Positions 16,646-24,168 of a DNA stretch of 40,082 bases are shown here, one piece after another. Source of the stretch: Actinobacteria bacterium casp-actino2 (GTDB lineage Bacteria > Actinomycetota > Acidimicrobiia > Acidimicrobiales > Ilumatobacteraceae); contig LFFB01000002.1 in NCBI GenBank assembly GCA_001510335.1, positions 1 through 40,082 on the forward strand. Direction: 5' to 3'. The notes under the pieces were generated by a model. It saw only the letters and a list, made by a program, of their open reading frames with translations, was not told the origin of the DNA and made no database searches. Within the stretch, counting starts at the first letter, position 1. Each line of letters opens with the position of its first letter. A program made the position numbers and the translations under genes.

Positions 16646-19480
16646 TCAGCTGCAGCCAGAAGTGCTACCGCACGACGGGCAGGCGTGACATGAACCAGCA
16701 CGGATCATTTGCACACCGCATTGCATGCACATCGGTGCATCGCTGTGCTTTTGTGTCTGACGGGCAATCTCGGCCGAGTGATCACTCACAGGAGCCACCG
16801 GAGCGATTCCCATTTCAAGCTGAGTCACCAATTCTTCAACTGAAGGAATGCTCTTCGGATCGGCAGCAACATCGCTTCCAATTGATGAGACGTAGGACGA
16901 CTCTTCAACACCTGGCAACGTGGGCTGCAAACGCTCGTCAATCGAGAAGATTCCCAACTCTTCGCGCTCGGCGTAGGTCAAGTACTCAAGGGCCAAGCGA
17001 CGGAACAAGTAGTCCATGATTGAAGCGGCGAAACGGATGTCCGGATCGTCGGTCATGCCGGCTGGTTCAAAACGCATGTTGACGAATGCCTCAACGAAGG
17101 CCCGCATTGGCACGCCGTACTGCAGGCCGTAGCTGATGCTCTTGGCGAAGGCGTCCATGATGCCCGACAAGGTTGAACCCTGCTTCGACACGGTCAAGAA
17201 CACTTCACCGGGACGACCATCTTCGTATTCACCAATCGTTGCGAAACCCTTGCAATCAGCCACGCGGAATTCGAAGGTGCGTCCACGACGACTGCGGGGC
17301 AATTTCTGACGTACGGGCTTCGCAATGATCTTTTCAACAATCTTCTCAACAACAGCGACTGCTGATGACTCAGCGGTACCTTGCTCGTCTCCCTTCTTGG
17401 CGGTTGACAAGGGCTGACCGACCTTGCAGTTGTCGCGATAGACCGCCACAGCCTTCAAGCCGAGTTCCCAAGACAACATGTGCAGCGCTTCAATTTCTTC
17501 AACAGTTGCCTCTTCGGGCATGTTGACCGTCTTCGAGATAGCACCTGACAAGAAGGGCTGCACCGCACCCATCATGCGCACGTGACCTTCGTAGTGGATC
17601 GTGTTGTCACCCATTGAGCAAGCGAAAACTGAGAGGTGCTCGGGCTTTAAGTCAGGTGAACCAACAATGCTCTTGTTGGTATCAATGTAAGAGATGATCC
17701 GATCGACAACTGGCCCCTCATAACCGAGGTTCTTCAAGGCACGAGGCACCGTCTGATTGACGATGACCATGTTGCCACCACCCACCAACTTCTTGAACTT
17801 GACAAGGCCCAAGTCTGGTTCGATGCCCGTTGTATCGCAGTCCATCATCAGACCAATTGTCCCAGTGGGAGCCAAAACTGTGGCCTGTGCGTTGCGCACG
17901 CCGAATTCTTCGCCATCGCGAACAGCAGACTCCCACGAGTTTGCCGAAGCGGCAACTAGGTCAGATTGGACGATGTCAATATTGTCAATTTCCTGATCAG
18001 CATCACGATGCATCCGCAACACGTTCAGCATGTAACGCTCGTTCTCTGCAAAGCCGGCGTGAGATCCCATACGACTCGCGGTTCGCGCGCTCGTGGCGTA
18101 GGCATGACCAGTCATCAAACTGGTCAATGAAGCGGCCCAAGCACGACCTTCAAGAGAATCGTAAGCCAAACCACGAGCCATCAACATTGCTCCAAGGTTG
18201 GCGTATCCAAGACCTAATTGTCGGAACTTGCGACTGTTCTCACCAATCTTCTCAGTCGGATAATCGGCACGCCCAACCAAGATTTCTTGGGCAGTAAACA
18301 TTGTTTCAATGGTGTGCTTATAAGCCTCAACATCAAATACGTCTTGATCATCGAGGTACTTCAACAAGTTGATGGAAGCCAAGTTGCATGCCGAGTTATC
18401 GATGTGCATGTATTCGCTGCACGGGTTTGATCCGTTGATGCGACCTGACGCCTGCGAGGTGTGCCACTTGTTGATCGTGGTGTCGAACTGCAGACCGGGG
18501 TCGGCGCAATCCCATGAGGCTTCAGCAATCTGGCGCCACAAGTCGCGAGCTTGGACGGTGCGCACGGGAGTTCCGTCGGTGACTGCACGGAATGACCATT
18601 CTGTGTCGTCACGAACAGCTTGCATGAAGTCATCGGTGATACGCACTGAGTTGTTGGCGTTCTGATACTGCACGCTGAATGCATCTGAACCGTCGAGGTC
18701 CATGTCGAAGCCAGCGTCGCGCAACACGCGAGCCTTCTTTTCTTCTTTGGCCTTGCACCAAATGAATTCTTCGATATCGGGGTGATCAACGTTGAGAATG
18801 ACCATCTTGGCGGCGCGACGAGTCTTGCCACCTGACTTGATGGTGCCCGCCGATGAGTCGGCGCCACGCATGAAGCTCACGGGACCAGAAGCGGTTCCAC
18901 CACCCTGAAGCAATTCGACACTTGAACGAATCTTCGACAAGTTGATGCCTGAGCCCGAACCACCCTTGAAGATGATTCCTTCTTCGCGGTACCAGTTCAA
19001 GATGGCGTCCATCTTGTCTTCAACGGCCAAGATGAAGCAGGCACTCGCCTGCTGCGGGACACCCTTGACACCGATGTTGAACCACACCGGGCTATTGAAG
19101 GCGGCGCGCTGGGTTACCAAGATGAACTTGAGTTCATCACTAAAGTTGTCGGCTTCAGCCTGATCGACGAAATAGCCACCCTCAACACCCCAAGTGGTGA
19201 TGGTGTCGGCGACACGGTCAATGACCTGCTTGAGCGACTGCTCGCGCTCAGCGGTACCTGGGGTACCACGGAAGTACTTCTGAGCCACGATGTTGGTGGC
19301 GTTCAACGACCAGGTCTCTGGGAACTCGACGTCGAGCTGCTCGAAAGCGACTGAGCCGTCCTTCCAGTTTGAGATGCGAGCATCTCGCTTCTCCCAGACC
19401 ACTTGGTCATAGGGATGCACACCAGGGGTGGTGTAGTGACGGCGGATTCCGATGGCGAGACGGTCCGGGGCGAGTGACAT
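16646..19480 (-). CDS. nrdJ: Adenosylcobalamin-dependent (class II) ribonucleotide reductase
   Basis: 944 residues. It reduces ribonucleotides to deoxyribonucleotides with a thiyl radical made from vitamin B12 coenzyme, so no oxygen is needed. Catalytic residues: redox Cys148 (SACFI), N352-P-C354-S-E356 with the thiyl Cys354, and Cys365 (NSACNLASIN). The C-terminus has a Cys-rich tail with CMQC, CHAC and CPSC motifs that takes part in re-reduction and metal binding. I chose ATG at 19478-19480 because AAAGGA lies six bases upstream; the open frame runs 23 codons further without SD. Upstream are a good promoter and two NrdR-like boxes, and nrdR is 3 kb away, so NrdR repression is likely. Confidence 0.95.
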   Translation of the reverse strand: MSLAPDRLAIGIRRHYTTPGVHPYDQVVWEKRDARISNWKDGSVAFEQLDVEFPETWSLNATNIVAQKYFRGTPGTAEREQSLKQVIDRVADTITTWGVEGGYFVDQAEADNFSDELKFILVTQRAAFNSPVWFNIGVKGVPQQASACFILAVEDKMDAILNWYREEGIIFKGGSGSGINLSKIRSSVELLQGGGTASGPVSFMRGADSSAGTIKSGGKTRRAAKMVILNVDHPDIEEFIWCKAKEEKKARVLRDAGFDMDLDGSDAFSVQYQNANNSVRITDDFMQAVRDDTEWSFRAVTDGTPVRTVQARDLWRQIAEASWDCADPGLQFDTTINKWHTSQASGRINGSNPCSEYMHIDNSACNLASINLLKYLDDQDVFDVEAYKHTIETMFTAQEILVGRADYPTEKIGENSRKFRQLGLGYANLGAMLMARGLAYDSLEGRAWAASLTSLMTGHAYATSARTASRMGSHAGFAENERYMLNVLRMHRDADQEIDNIDIVQSDLVAASANSWESAVRDGEEFGVRNAQATVLAPTGTIGLMMDCDTTGIEPDLGLVKFKKLVGGGNMVIVNQTVPRALKNLGYEGPVVDRIISYIDTNKSIVGSPDLKPEHLSVFACSMGDNTIHYEGHVRMMGAVQPFLSGAISKTVNMPEEATVEEIEALHMLSWELGLKAVAVYRDNCKVGQPLSTAKKGDEQGTAESSAVAVVEKIVEKIIAKPVRQKLPRSRRGRTFEFRVADCKGFATIGEYEDGRPGEVFLTVSKQGSTLSGIMDAFAKSISYGLQYGVPMRAFVEAFVNMRFEPAGMTDDPDIRFAASIMDYLFRRLALEYLTYAEREELGIFSIDERLQPTLPGVEESSYVSSIGSDVAADPKSIPSVEELVTQLEMGIAPVAPVSDHSAEIARQTQKHSDAPMCMQCGVQMIRAGSCHACPSCGSTSGCS

Positions 19481-19559
19481 GTTGGTTCCTTTTTCTGAAA
19501 GTCGAGCGAGCGAGATGTTTAATGTGGATATTTGTTGGAGATAGATCATGACACATCAG

Positions 19560-19575
19560 ACACAAGATGTGGTGT
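19560..19575. promoter_or_regulatory. NrdR box 1
   Basis: ACACAAGATGTGGTGT matches 13 of 16 positions of the NrdR consensus ACACWATATATWGTGT as I recall it. It lies 79 bases upstream of nrdJ, about 40 bases downstream of the predicted transcription start. NrdR binds such boxes in pairs when dATP is abundant and represses nrd genes. Confidence 0.65.
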
Positions 19576-19600
19576 ATTCCCCCGTTGACTGCGCGTGTCA

Positions 19601-19616
19601 CCACAAGCAGTAGTGG
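19601..19616. promoter_or_regulatory. NrdR box 2 (weaker)
   Basis: CCACAAGCAGTAGTGG keeps the CAC/GTG arms, AA and TA of the NrdR box (about 11 of 16). Its centre is 41 bases, about four helical turns, from box 1. It covers the predicted nrdJ transcription start, just after the -10 element, a fitting place for a repressor. Confidence 0.5.
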
Positions 19617-19617
19617 A

Positions 19618-19647
19618 ATTACAGCAGCGTAGTTACACCCGTGTCAA
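19618..19647 (-). promoter_or_regulatory. nrdJ promoter
   Basis: On the minus strand TTGACA (19647-19642) is followed by 18 bases and TGTAAT (19623-19618). The start should lie near 19611, giving a leader of about 130 bases. The NrdR-like boxes stand directly downstream. Confidence 0.6.
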
Positions 19648-19685
19648 ATACCACTGCGTCACACCTGCTCACATGGGGTTTTTGG

Positions 19686-19721
19686 AAAAACTTCAGTGCC
19701 AACCGTCACAGTGGTTGGCAC
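19686..19721 (-). terminator. Rho-independent terminator-like hairpin upstream of the nrdJ promoter
   Basis: Read on the minus strand, GTGCCAACC (19721-19713), an 8-base loop and GGTTGGCAC (19704-19696) form a 9-bp stem. TGAAG and five T residues follow. It would end transcripts coming from the oxidoreductase gene or from the unexplained segment before it, and so insulates the nrdJ promoter. Confidence 0.55.
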
Positions 19722-19910
19722 GTCGGCCGATCCACAAACCTTCCTGCACATCCCGTCTTCGTTGAAAGAGTAACGGATTTCCGTAGGTCCAGGACCTGTT
19801 CATCCCACCCAAGTCCGCCGGATTCGACCCAGAAAACACCAGATCTTGTGCCGCCAGACCACTAGCCACGGTCCTCCGCCACTACTTTCAACACCCGTTA
19901 CCTTAGGCGC
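19722..19910 (-). other. Gene-free segment upstream of nrdJ, possible structured RNA
   Basis: No coding frame is convincing here. On the minus strand GTAACGG (19901-19895) can pair with CCGTTAC (19776-19770). GTTGAAAG (19892-19885) can pair with CTTTCAAC (19768-19761). The two helices cross, so they are either a pseudoknot or alternatives. AGGACC (19875-19870) can pair with GGTCCT (19796-19791). A 4-bp stem with loop GTCGAAT at 19822-19828 resembles a T-loop. A terminator-like hairpin follows. This could be a small RNA or a leader remnant; it fits no RNA class I know. Confidence 0.3.
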
Positions 19911-19913
19911 AAC

Positions 19914-19993
19914 ACCCTGTGGGGAGGAAGTGGATAACCCTGTGAATTAGCCCTTTGTTTAGGGGAAAACCCTGTGGATAGAGGTGTGCATAA
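19914..19993. promoter_or_regulatory. Cluster of four DnaA-box-like sites
   Basis: On the minus strand: TTATGCACA (19993-19985, full match to TTWTNCACA), CTATCCACA (19981-19973), TAATTCACA (19949-19941) and TTATCCACT (19937-19929), each of the last three with one mismatch. ACCCTGTG also occurs three times, at 19914, 19937 and 19969. The cluster stands just after the 3' end of the oxidoreductase gene and about 430 bases upstream of nrdJ. DnaA control of nrd genes is known in Escherichia coli; here it is only suggested. Confidence 0.45.
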
Positions 19994-20009
19994 CCGCTTT
20001 TGAACGAAA

Positions 20010-22280
20010 TCAGCCGATTCGAGCGATGGAAACGGGAATTCCGTTCAAAACTGATGTCCCGGAGAGTGGGTCCATGGCCTCGTGATCGCTCAAGATGTTC
20101 GAATTCACACCACTCAACGACTCGGCGACGTGCATCTTGGTTCCGGCGTAATCATGTCCCCAACCGTGCGGCAAACTCACCACGCCGGGGCGAATGTCAT
20201 CAGTGATCTCAACTGACACAACCACACTGCCAACTCGCGACGTCACCAAGACAAAAACTTCATCACCTGATTGACCCAATAAATCAAGGCTTTTTGCATC
20301 ATCAGTGTGCATTTGCAACGAACAGCGCACATTGCCTTTCACAAGAACTTGAATGTTGTGCATCCATGAATTGTTCGTTTTTAAATGGCGTCGTCCGACT
20401 AACACGAAGCGATTTTTCGTAAATTCCTCAATGGAATCAAGCAAACGTGGCACATCCGCGATGAGCGCTTCAGGTGCAAGTTCAATCATTCCGGTTCGAG
20501 TGCGCAATGCATCAGGCAATCGCGGTTCAAGAGCACCGAAGTCAACACCGTGTGGATTATCCAACAACAGTTGCAGCGACGCTCCCCCAATATTTGATCC
20601 AAAGCCTGCACCATATGGTCCGGTTTGCAACATGAAATCCAACATGCGCGCTGGTCCTCGTCGACCATCAGCATTCAATAAGTCAATGATCTCATCAGCA
20701 TGCCTCCCGAGAATCGGCGATGACGGATCACCAATACTGTTACGCACCAATCCCTCAATCGCTAAATCATCAGCAAGATGAGGATCGGCATCAGGTCCAA
20801 GACCTTGCGCAATCATTCCGAGTTTGGCAAGTATCTCCCATTCATCGGGTTGACCTTCATCGAGATCCAACACAGGCAAGCTGTAATTGGCGACATTACG
20901 AATTGCGAACTGCAACAACAACACGTCGTAATGATCGCGTTGCAACTGCGATGGCACCGGAAAAATGACATCGGCATGACGAGTAGTTTCGTTTAAATAC
21001 AAATCAACGCTGATCATTAACTCAAGTTTTTCGAAGGCATCGTCTAGTTGACGTGAATGCGGGGTTGACAAAATCGGGTTACCAGCCACCGTGACCAAAG
21101 CCTTGATACCGACATCACCGGCGTCAGTTATTTCTTCGGCCATGGCGGCAGCGGGATATTCACCCATCACTTCGGGATAGCCCTTCACTTTTGTTTTACC
21201 GCCACCGCGTCCGATGCGAAATCCTCCGCCTTTTCCTGATGTTCCGCGAGTCGTCGGTCCACCAAGTGCAGGCTTGGTAAACATCACTCCACCAACCGCA
21301 TCAAGATTTCCGGTCAAGGTATTTACTACGTCGACAAGCCACGAAGCAGTCGTACCGAACTCTGTTGTCGTTGTTCCGATTCGTCCGTACACGGCTGCCG
21401 TTTTAGCCGCGCTTAATTCACGCGCAACTTGACGAATGACTTCTGCTTCAAGCCCAGTTGCCTCGGCAACTCGTTCAGGTGTGAATTCACGCGACACTTC
21501 GCGCACATCGTTAAGTCCATTCAAAAGAGCAGCGATGTTATCTTGAATCTTGACCAAGTTCTCCGCAAACAAAACATTGACAATCGCCATCAAGAACAGC
21601 GCATCGGTCGCGGGCCGAATGGCGATCCATTGATCGGCTTCTTCAACTGTTCGTGTTCGTCGCGGATCAACGACCACAACTTTGCCACCACGGGCGCGAA
21701 TGGCTTCAATTCGTCCTGGAAAATCTGGCGCAGTACACACACTTCCATTCGAGGCATAGGGGTTTGCCCCCAAAATCATCAAGTAATCAGTGCGATCAAG
21801 GTCGGGTACCGCAACCGATACTCCGGTACCGAACATGTAGCCAGCCGCGACTTGTTTTGGCAATTGATCAACGGTTGAAGCACTAAAACGATTGTGGGTT
21901 CCGAGACCTTGCAACAACGTTCGGTTGTACAACATGGCTGACAAACTGTGGGCACCAGGGTTGCCGAGATACACGCCCACCGCATCACGACCGTGACGTT
22001 CAATCACATCTTGCAAACGACCCGCAACTTCGGCCCATGCTTCATCCCACTCAACTTCGACGTGCACACCATTGCGTTTGATATGAGGTTTACGCAAACG
22101 ATCAGGATCTTCATGGAGTTGTTTGAGGGTTGAACCCTTCGGACAGATGAACCCATGTGAAAATACATCGTCCATGTCACCGCGAATACGTCCGACAGTT
22201 GATCCCTTCACGGATATCTCTAATCCACAACCGGCTTCACATAACGGGCAGGTTCGGTAGGCAATACGTTGGTCGCTCAT
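20010..22280 (-). CDS. Molybdopterin-dependent oxidoreductase, formate dehydrogenase/nitrate reductase superfamily
   Basis: 756 residues. The N-terminal [4Fe-4S] site is C11-x2-C14-x3-C18-x27-C46. The bis-MGD domains follow: ILGANPYASNGS, VVVDPRRTRTVEEAD, and the C-terminal cap with NNSWMHNIQ, SLPHGWGHD and ILSDHEAMDPLSGTSVLNG. There is no twin-arginine signal, so it is cytoplasmic. At the place where formate dehydrogenases have Cys or Sec as the metal ligand the sequence reads FSASTVDQLPK, so Ser or another ligand is likely and formate may not be the substrate. It resembles the uncharacterised mycobacterial oxidoreductases of the Rv0197 type. No partner subunit gene is adjacent. Confidence 0.88.
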   Translation of the reverse strand: MSDQRIAYRTCPLCEAGCGLEISVKGSTVGRIRGDMDDVFSHGFICPKGSTLKQLHEDPDRLRKPHIKRNGVHVEVEWDEAWAEVAGRLQDVIERHGRDAVGVYLGNPGAHSLSAMLYNRTLLQGLGTHNRFSASTVDQLPKQVAAGYMFGTGVSVAVPDLDRTDYLMILGANPYASNGSVCTAPDFPGRIEAIRARGGKVVVVDPRRTRTVEEADQWIAIRPATDALFLMAIVNVLFAENLVKIQDNIAALLNGLNDVREVSREFTPERVAEATGLEAEVIRQVARELSAAKTAAVYGRIGTTTTEFGTTASWLVDVVNTLTGNLDAVGGVMFTKPALGGPTTRGTSGKGGGFRIGRGGGKTKVKGYPEVMGEYPAAAMAEEITDAGDVGIKALVTVAGNPILSTPHSRQLDDAFEKLELMISVDLYLNETTRHADVIFPVPSQLQRDHYDVLLLQFAIRNVANYSLPVLDLDEGQPDEWEILAKLGMIAQGLGPDADPHLADDLAIEGLVRNSIGDPSSPILGRHADEIIDLLNADGRRGPARMLDFMLQTGPYGAGFGSNIGGASLQLLLDNPHGVDFGALEPRLPDALRTRTGMIELAPEALIADVPRLLDSIEEFTKNRFVLVGRRHLKTNNSWMHNIQVLVKGNVRCSLQMHTDDAKSLDLLGQSGDEVFVLVTSRVGSVVVSVEITDDIRPGVVSLPHGWGHDYAGTKMHVAESLSGVNSNILSDHEAMDPLSGTSVLNGIPVSIARIG

Positions 22281-22326
22281 TCCCTCACCCTAGAACGCTG
22301 AGTTCAGCGAAAACTGAATGAGCGAA

Positions 22327-22788
22327 TCAGCTGACGGGAGATTTGTCGAGCAATGCCGCCTCGCGCTGAAAGTCTTCGGCCGCGTCAAAGTTCTTGTAAA
22401 CGCTGACAAATCGCATGTAGGCCACTTCATCAAGGGCCCGCAAACGTTCGAGGACGGCCAAACCAACCTTGGTGCTTGGTACGTCGCCGCCACCCATGTT
22501 GCGGAGTTCTTCTTCCACCGAGTCGGCTAGTGCATTGATGGCATCATCATCGATCGGGCGACCCTTAGAAGCAGCCTTCACACCCGAAATCAATTTGGCG
22601 CGTTCAAATGCTTCGCGGCCACCCAGGGTTTTGGTAACCATCAAGGGCACCTCGTCCATGCGCTCAAAGGTCGTAAAGCGATGCAAACAGTGCGGGCACT
22701 CACGGCGGCGGCGAATCGCGGCACCGTCTTCGGCCGTTCGCGAATCCACTACCTTAGTGTCTTCATGTCGGCAGATGACGCAACGCAT
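22327..22788 (-). CDS. nrdR: Transcriptional repressor NrdR
   Basis: 153 residues, the normal size. A zinc ribbon with C3, C6, C31 and C34 (MRCVICRHED ... RRECPHC) binds DNA. An ATP-cone domain (about 49-139: VTKTLGGREAFERAKLISGV onward) senses ATP and dATP. NrdR represses ribonucleotide reductase genes when dATP is high; the likely target here is nrdJ. The ATG at 22786-22788 gives the canonical MRC start; GGAGG stands only one base before it, so the start is unusual in spacing. The gene order nrdR / LysM protein / lexA is the same as in Mycobacterium tuberculosis (Rv2718c / Rv2719c / Rv2720). Confidence 0.96.
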   Translation of the reverse strand: MRCVICRHEDTKVVDSRTAEDGAAIRRRRECPHCLHRFTTFERMDEVPLMVTKTLGGREAFERAKLISGVKAASKGRPIDDDAINALADSVEEELRNMGGGDVPSTKVGLAVLERLRALDEVAYMRFVSVYKNFDAAEDFQREAALLDKSPVS

Positions 22789-22813
22789 GCCTCCAGCGTA
22801 GTAGAGAACTGAA

Positions 22814-23296
22814 CTATTCGGTGGGGACAATGAGGCGCTGACCCACATCAATGGATGCGCCACCGTTCAATTCGATCAACGAATGCACATAATTTCGAAT
22901 GTTTCCACTGGTCAATGACGAAGCGATTGACCACAAGGTGTCGCCGGATTGAACGATGTAAAAGCCGTCACCTTGAGCAAAAGCCAATGACACGTCAACC
23001 CCGTTGACTGTCGTGCTGAGGGGTTGTGCGCTCGCAGAAAGGGGCGTCACCGTAGGGATGGAGGCAGTCCCATCCCCACGGCTTACCAAAGTGCGGAAGC
23101 CGAGGCAGGCGGCCACCACAACACCGAATACGGCCAAACCCACCAGCAGCCGACGACGCAAGTACACGTCGTGGGACAGGTGGCGAGTAGGGGCCATAGA
23201 AGAAATTGAAATAGAAGAACTTGAGATCGAAGAACTGCTACTGGATCGCCGGGGCTGAATTTCAACGATGTAACGGGGGTCAAGTGCGAGGGCCAT
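22814..23296 (-). CDS. LysM membrane protein, ChiZ/YneA-like SOS cell-division inhibitor candidate
   Basis: 160 residues. A Ser-rich N-terminal stretch (about 17-34) precedes a membrane segment (about 50-71, LLVGLAVFGVVVAACLGF). A single LysM domain follows (about 113-158, YIVQSGDTLWSIASSL ... GQRLIVPTE), which binds peptidoglycan outside the cell. By position it is the counterpart of mycobacterial Rv2719c (ChiZ) and of YneA in Bacillus, which block division during DNA damage. Its promoter carries two SOS boxes, so LexA repression is well supported. AAAGG lies seven bases before the ATG. Division inhibition itself is inferred from family and context. Confidence 0.85.
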   Translation of the reverse strand: MALALDPRYIVEIQPRRSSSSSSISSSSISISSMAPTRHLSHDVYLRRRLLVGLAVFGVVVAACLGFRTLVSRGDGTASIPTVTPLSASAQPLSTTVNGVDVSLAFAQGDGFYIVQSGDTLWSIASSLTSGNIRNYVHSLIELNGGASIDVGQRLIVPTE

Positions 23297-23387
23297 GATG
23301 AACCTTTCTGATCAAGTAGCTGATGTTGCTGGTGTTCTCAGTATTCGTGAGGGGTATGGCACAGAAGTTCTCTGGTGATGACCCGAA

Positions 23388-23431
23388 CGAACGCTTGTTC
23401 GTAGGCTATGCGAACGCGTGTTCGGTGTCAA
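23388..23431 (-). promoter_or_regulatory. LexA-controlled promoter of the LysM gene with two SOS boxes
   Basis: Minus-strand TTGACA (23431-23426), 17 bases, TAGCCT (23408-23403), start near 23396. SOS box CGAACGCGTGTTCG (23411-23424) fills the spacer, and CGAACGCTTGTTCG (23388-23401) covers the start. Both match the actinobacterial consensus CGAAC-N4-GTTCG in full. Confidence 0.8.
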
Positions 23432-23477
23432 CCTTTGTTATTAAATAAGCCCCCGACCAGCACTTATGGAATTTTTA

Positions 23478-23517
23478 CGAACAGGTGTTTGACTCCAGAC
23501 ACGAACACCCGTACGAT
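23478..23517 (+). promoter_or_regulatory. Autoregulated lexA promoter with two SOS boxes
   Basis: TTGACT (23489-23494), 17 bases, TACGAT (23512-23517), then six bases to the lexA ATG at 23524, so the mRNA is probably leaderless. SOS box CGAACAGGTGTTTG (23478-23491) overlaps the -35 element. CGAACACCCGTACG (23502-23515), with one mismatch to CGAACRNNYGTTYG, overlaps the -10 element. Confidence 0.8.
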
Positions 23518-23523
23518 GCTGGC

Positions 23524-24156
23524 ATGAGCGAACACATTCTCACCGACCGTCAACGCAGCATCCTTGAGTGCATCGAGGCCAGCATGGAAGAGCGGGGCTT
23601 TCCGCCCTCCGTGCGCGAGATTGGCGAAACCATCGGACTCACGTCACCTTCGACCGTGCACAATCACCTTAATACGTTGCAGCGTTTAGGCTTTCTTGAA
23701 CGTGATCCCAACTTGCCACGTGCGATCAAAGTCAACTGGGATCGCAATAGCGGTGCGATCATTGCCCGCAGTCGTGTACACCACGTTCCACTCATCGGCG
23801 ATGTCGCCGCCGGAACCGACGTTCTCGCCCAAGAAAATGTGGAAGAACTGTTACCACTCCCCGCCGACTTCACCGGCGAAGGCGACTTGTTCATGTTGCG
23901 CGTTCGTGGCGACTCAATGATCGAGGCCGGAATTCTTGATGGCGACTATGTCGTCGCGCGTCAACAACTCACTGCGAACAACGGCGACATCGTCATTGCG
24001 GGCATTCCGGGTGATGAAGCAACAGTCAAGACGTACACCCGTAAGGGCCGCGAAATCATCTTGATGCCTGCTAACCCGCGCCTCAAGCCCATGCACTTTT
24101 CCTCCGACGATGTCCGTATCTTCGGCAAAGTCGTGACGGTCTTACGTCGCCTCTGA
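23524..24156 (+). CDS. lexA: SOS repressor LexA
   Basis: 210 residues. The N-terminal winged helix binds SOS boxes (REIGETIGLTSPSTVHNHLNTL, about 31-52). The C-terminal S24 domain cleaves itself when RecA is activated: the scissile bond is Ala96-Gly97 in GDVAAG, the nucleophile is Ser131 (GDSMIEAGI), and the general base is Lys169 (EATVKTY). The ATG at 23524 was chosen because the longer frame from GTG 23485 would start inside the -35 element. Four SOS boxes lie in the 227 bases upstream and should control both lexA and the divergent LysM gene. It ends 12 bases from the convergent membrane-protein gene. Confidence 0.97.
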   Translation: MSEHILTDRQRSILECIEASMEERGFPPSVREIGETIGLTSPSTVHNHLNTLQRLGFLERDPNLPRAIKVNWDRNSGAIIARSRVHHVPLIGDVAAGTDVLAQENVEELLPLPADFTGEGDLFMLRVRGDSMIEAGILDGDYVVARQQLTANNGDIVIAGIPGDEATVKTYTRKGREIILMPANPRLKPMHFSSDDVRIFGKVVTVLRRL

Positions 24157-24168
24157 TCTCGTCAAGGG

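Noticed and set aside
19800-19860. tRNA gene suggested by a T-loop-like GTCGAAT
   Set aside because: No matching acceptor stem, D-arm or anticodon arm could be built around it on either strand.
19641-19865. Rightward 74-codon frame in the nrdJ upstream region
   Set aside because: No SD, no motif, and it covers the promoter, terminator and palindromes of the other strand.
19914-19993. Chromosomal replication origin suggested by the DnaA boxes
   Set aside because: No dnaA, dnaN, rpmH or similar origin-linked gene is nearby and there is no long AT-rich unwinding region, so a regulatory cluster is more likely.
19481-20009. Cobalamin riboswitch upstream of the B12-dependent nrdJ
   Set aside because: No B12 box (GCCAGGAGACCTGCC-like) and no GGTGAAANTCC / CCCGCNACTGT core could be found. 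The terminator-like hairpin also lies before the nrdJ promoter, not in its leader.
23485-23523. Earlier lexA start at GTG 23485
   Set aside because: It would begin within the -35 element and the SOS box, and the added residues do not belong to LexA.
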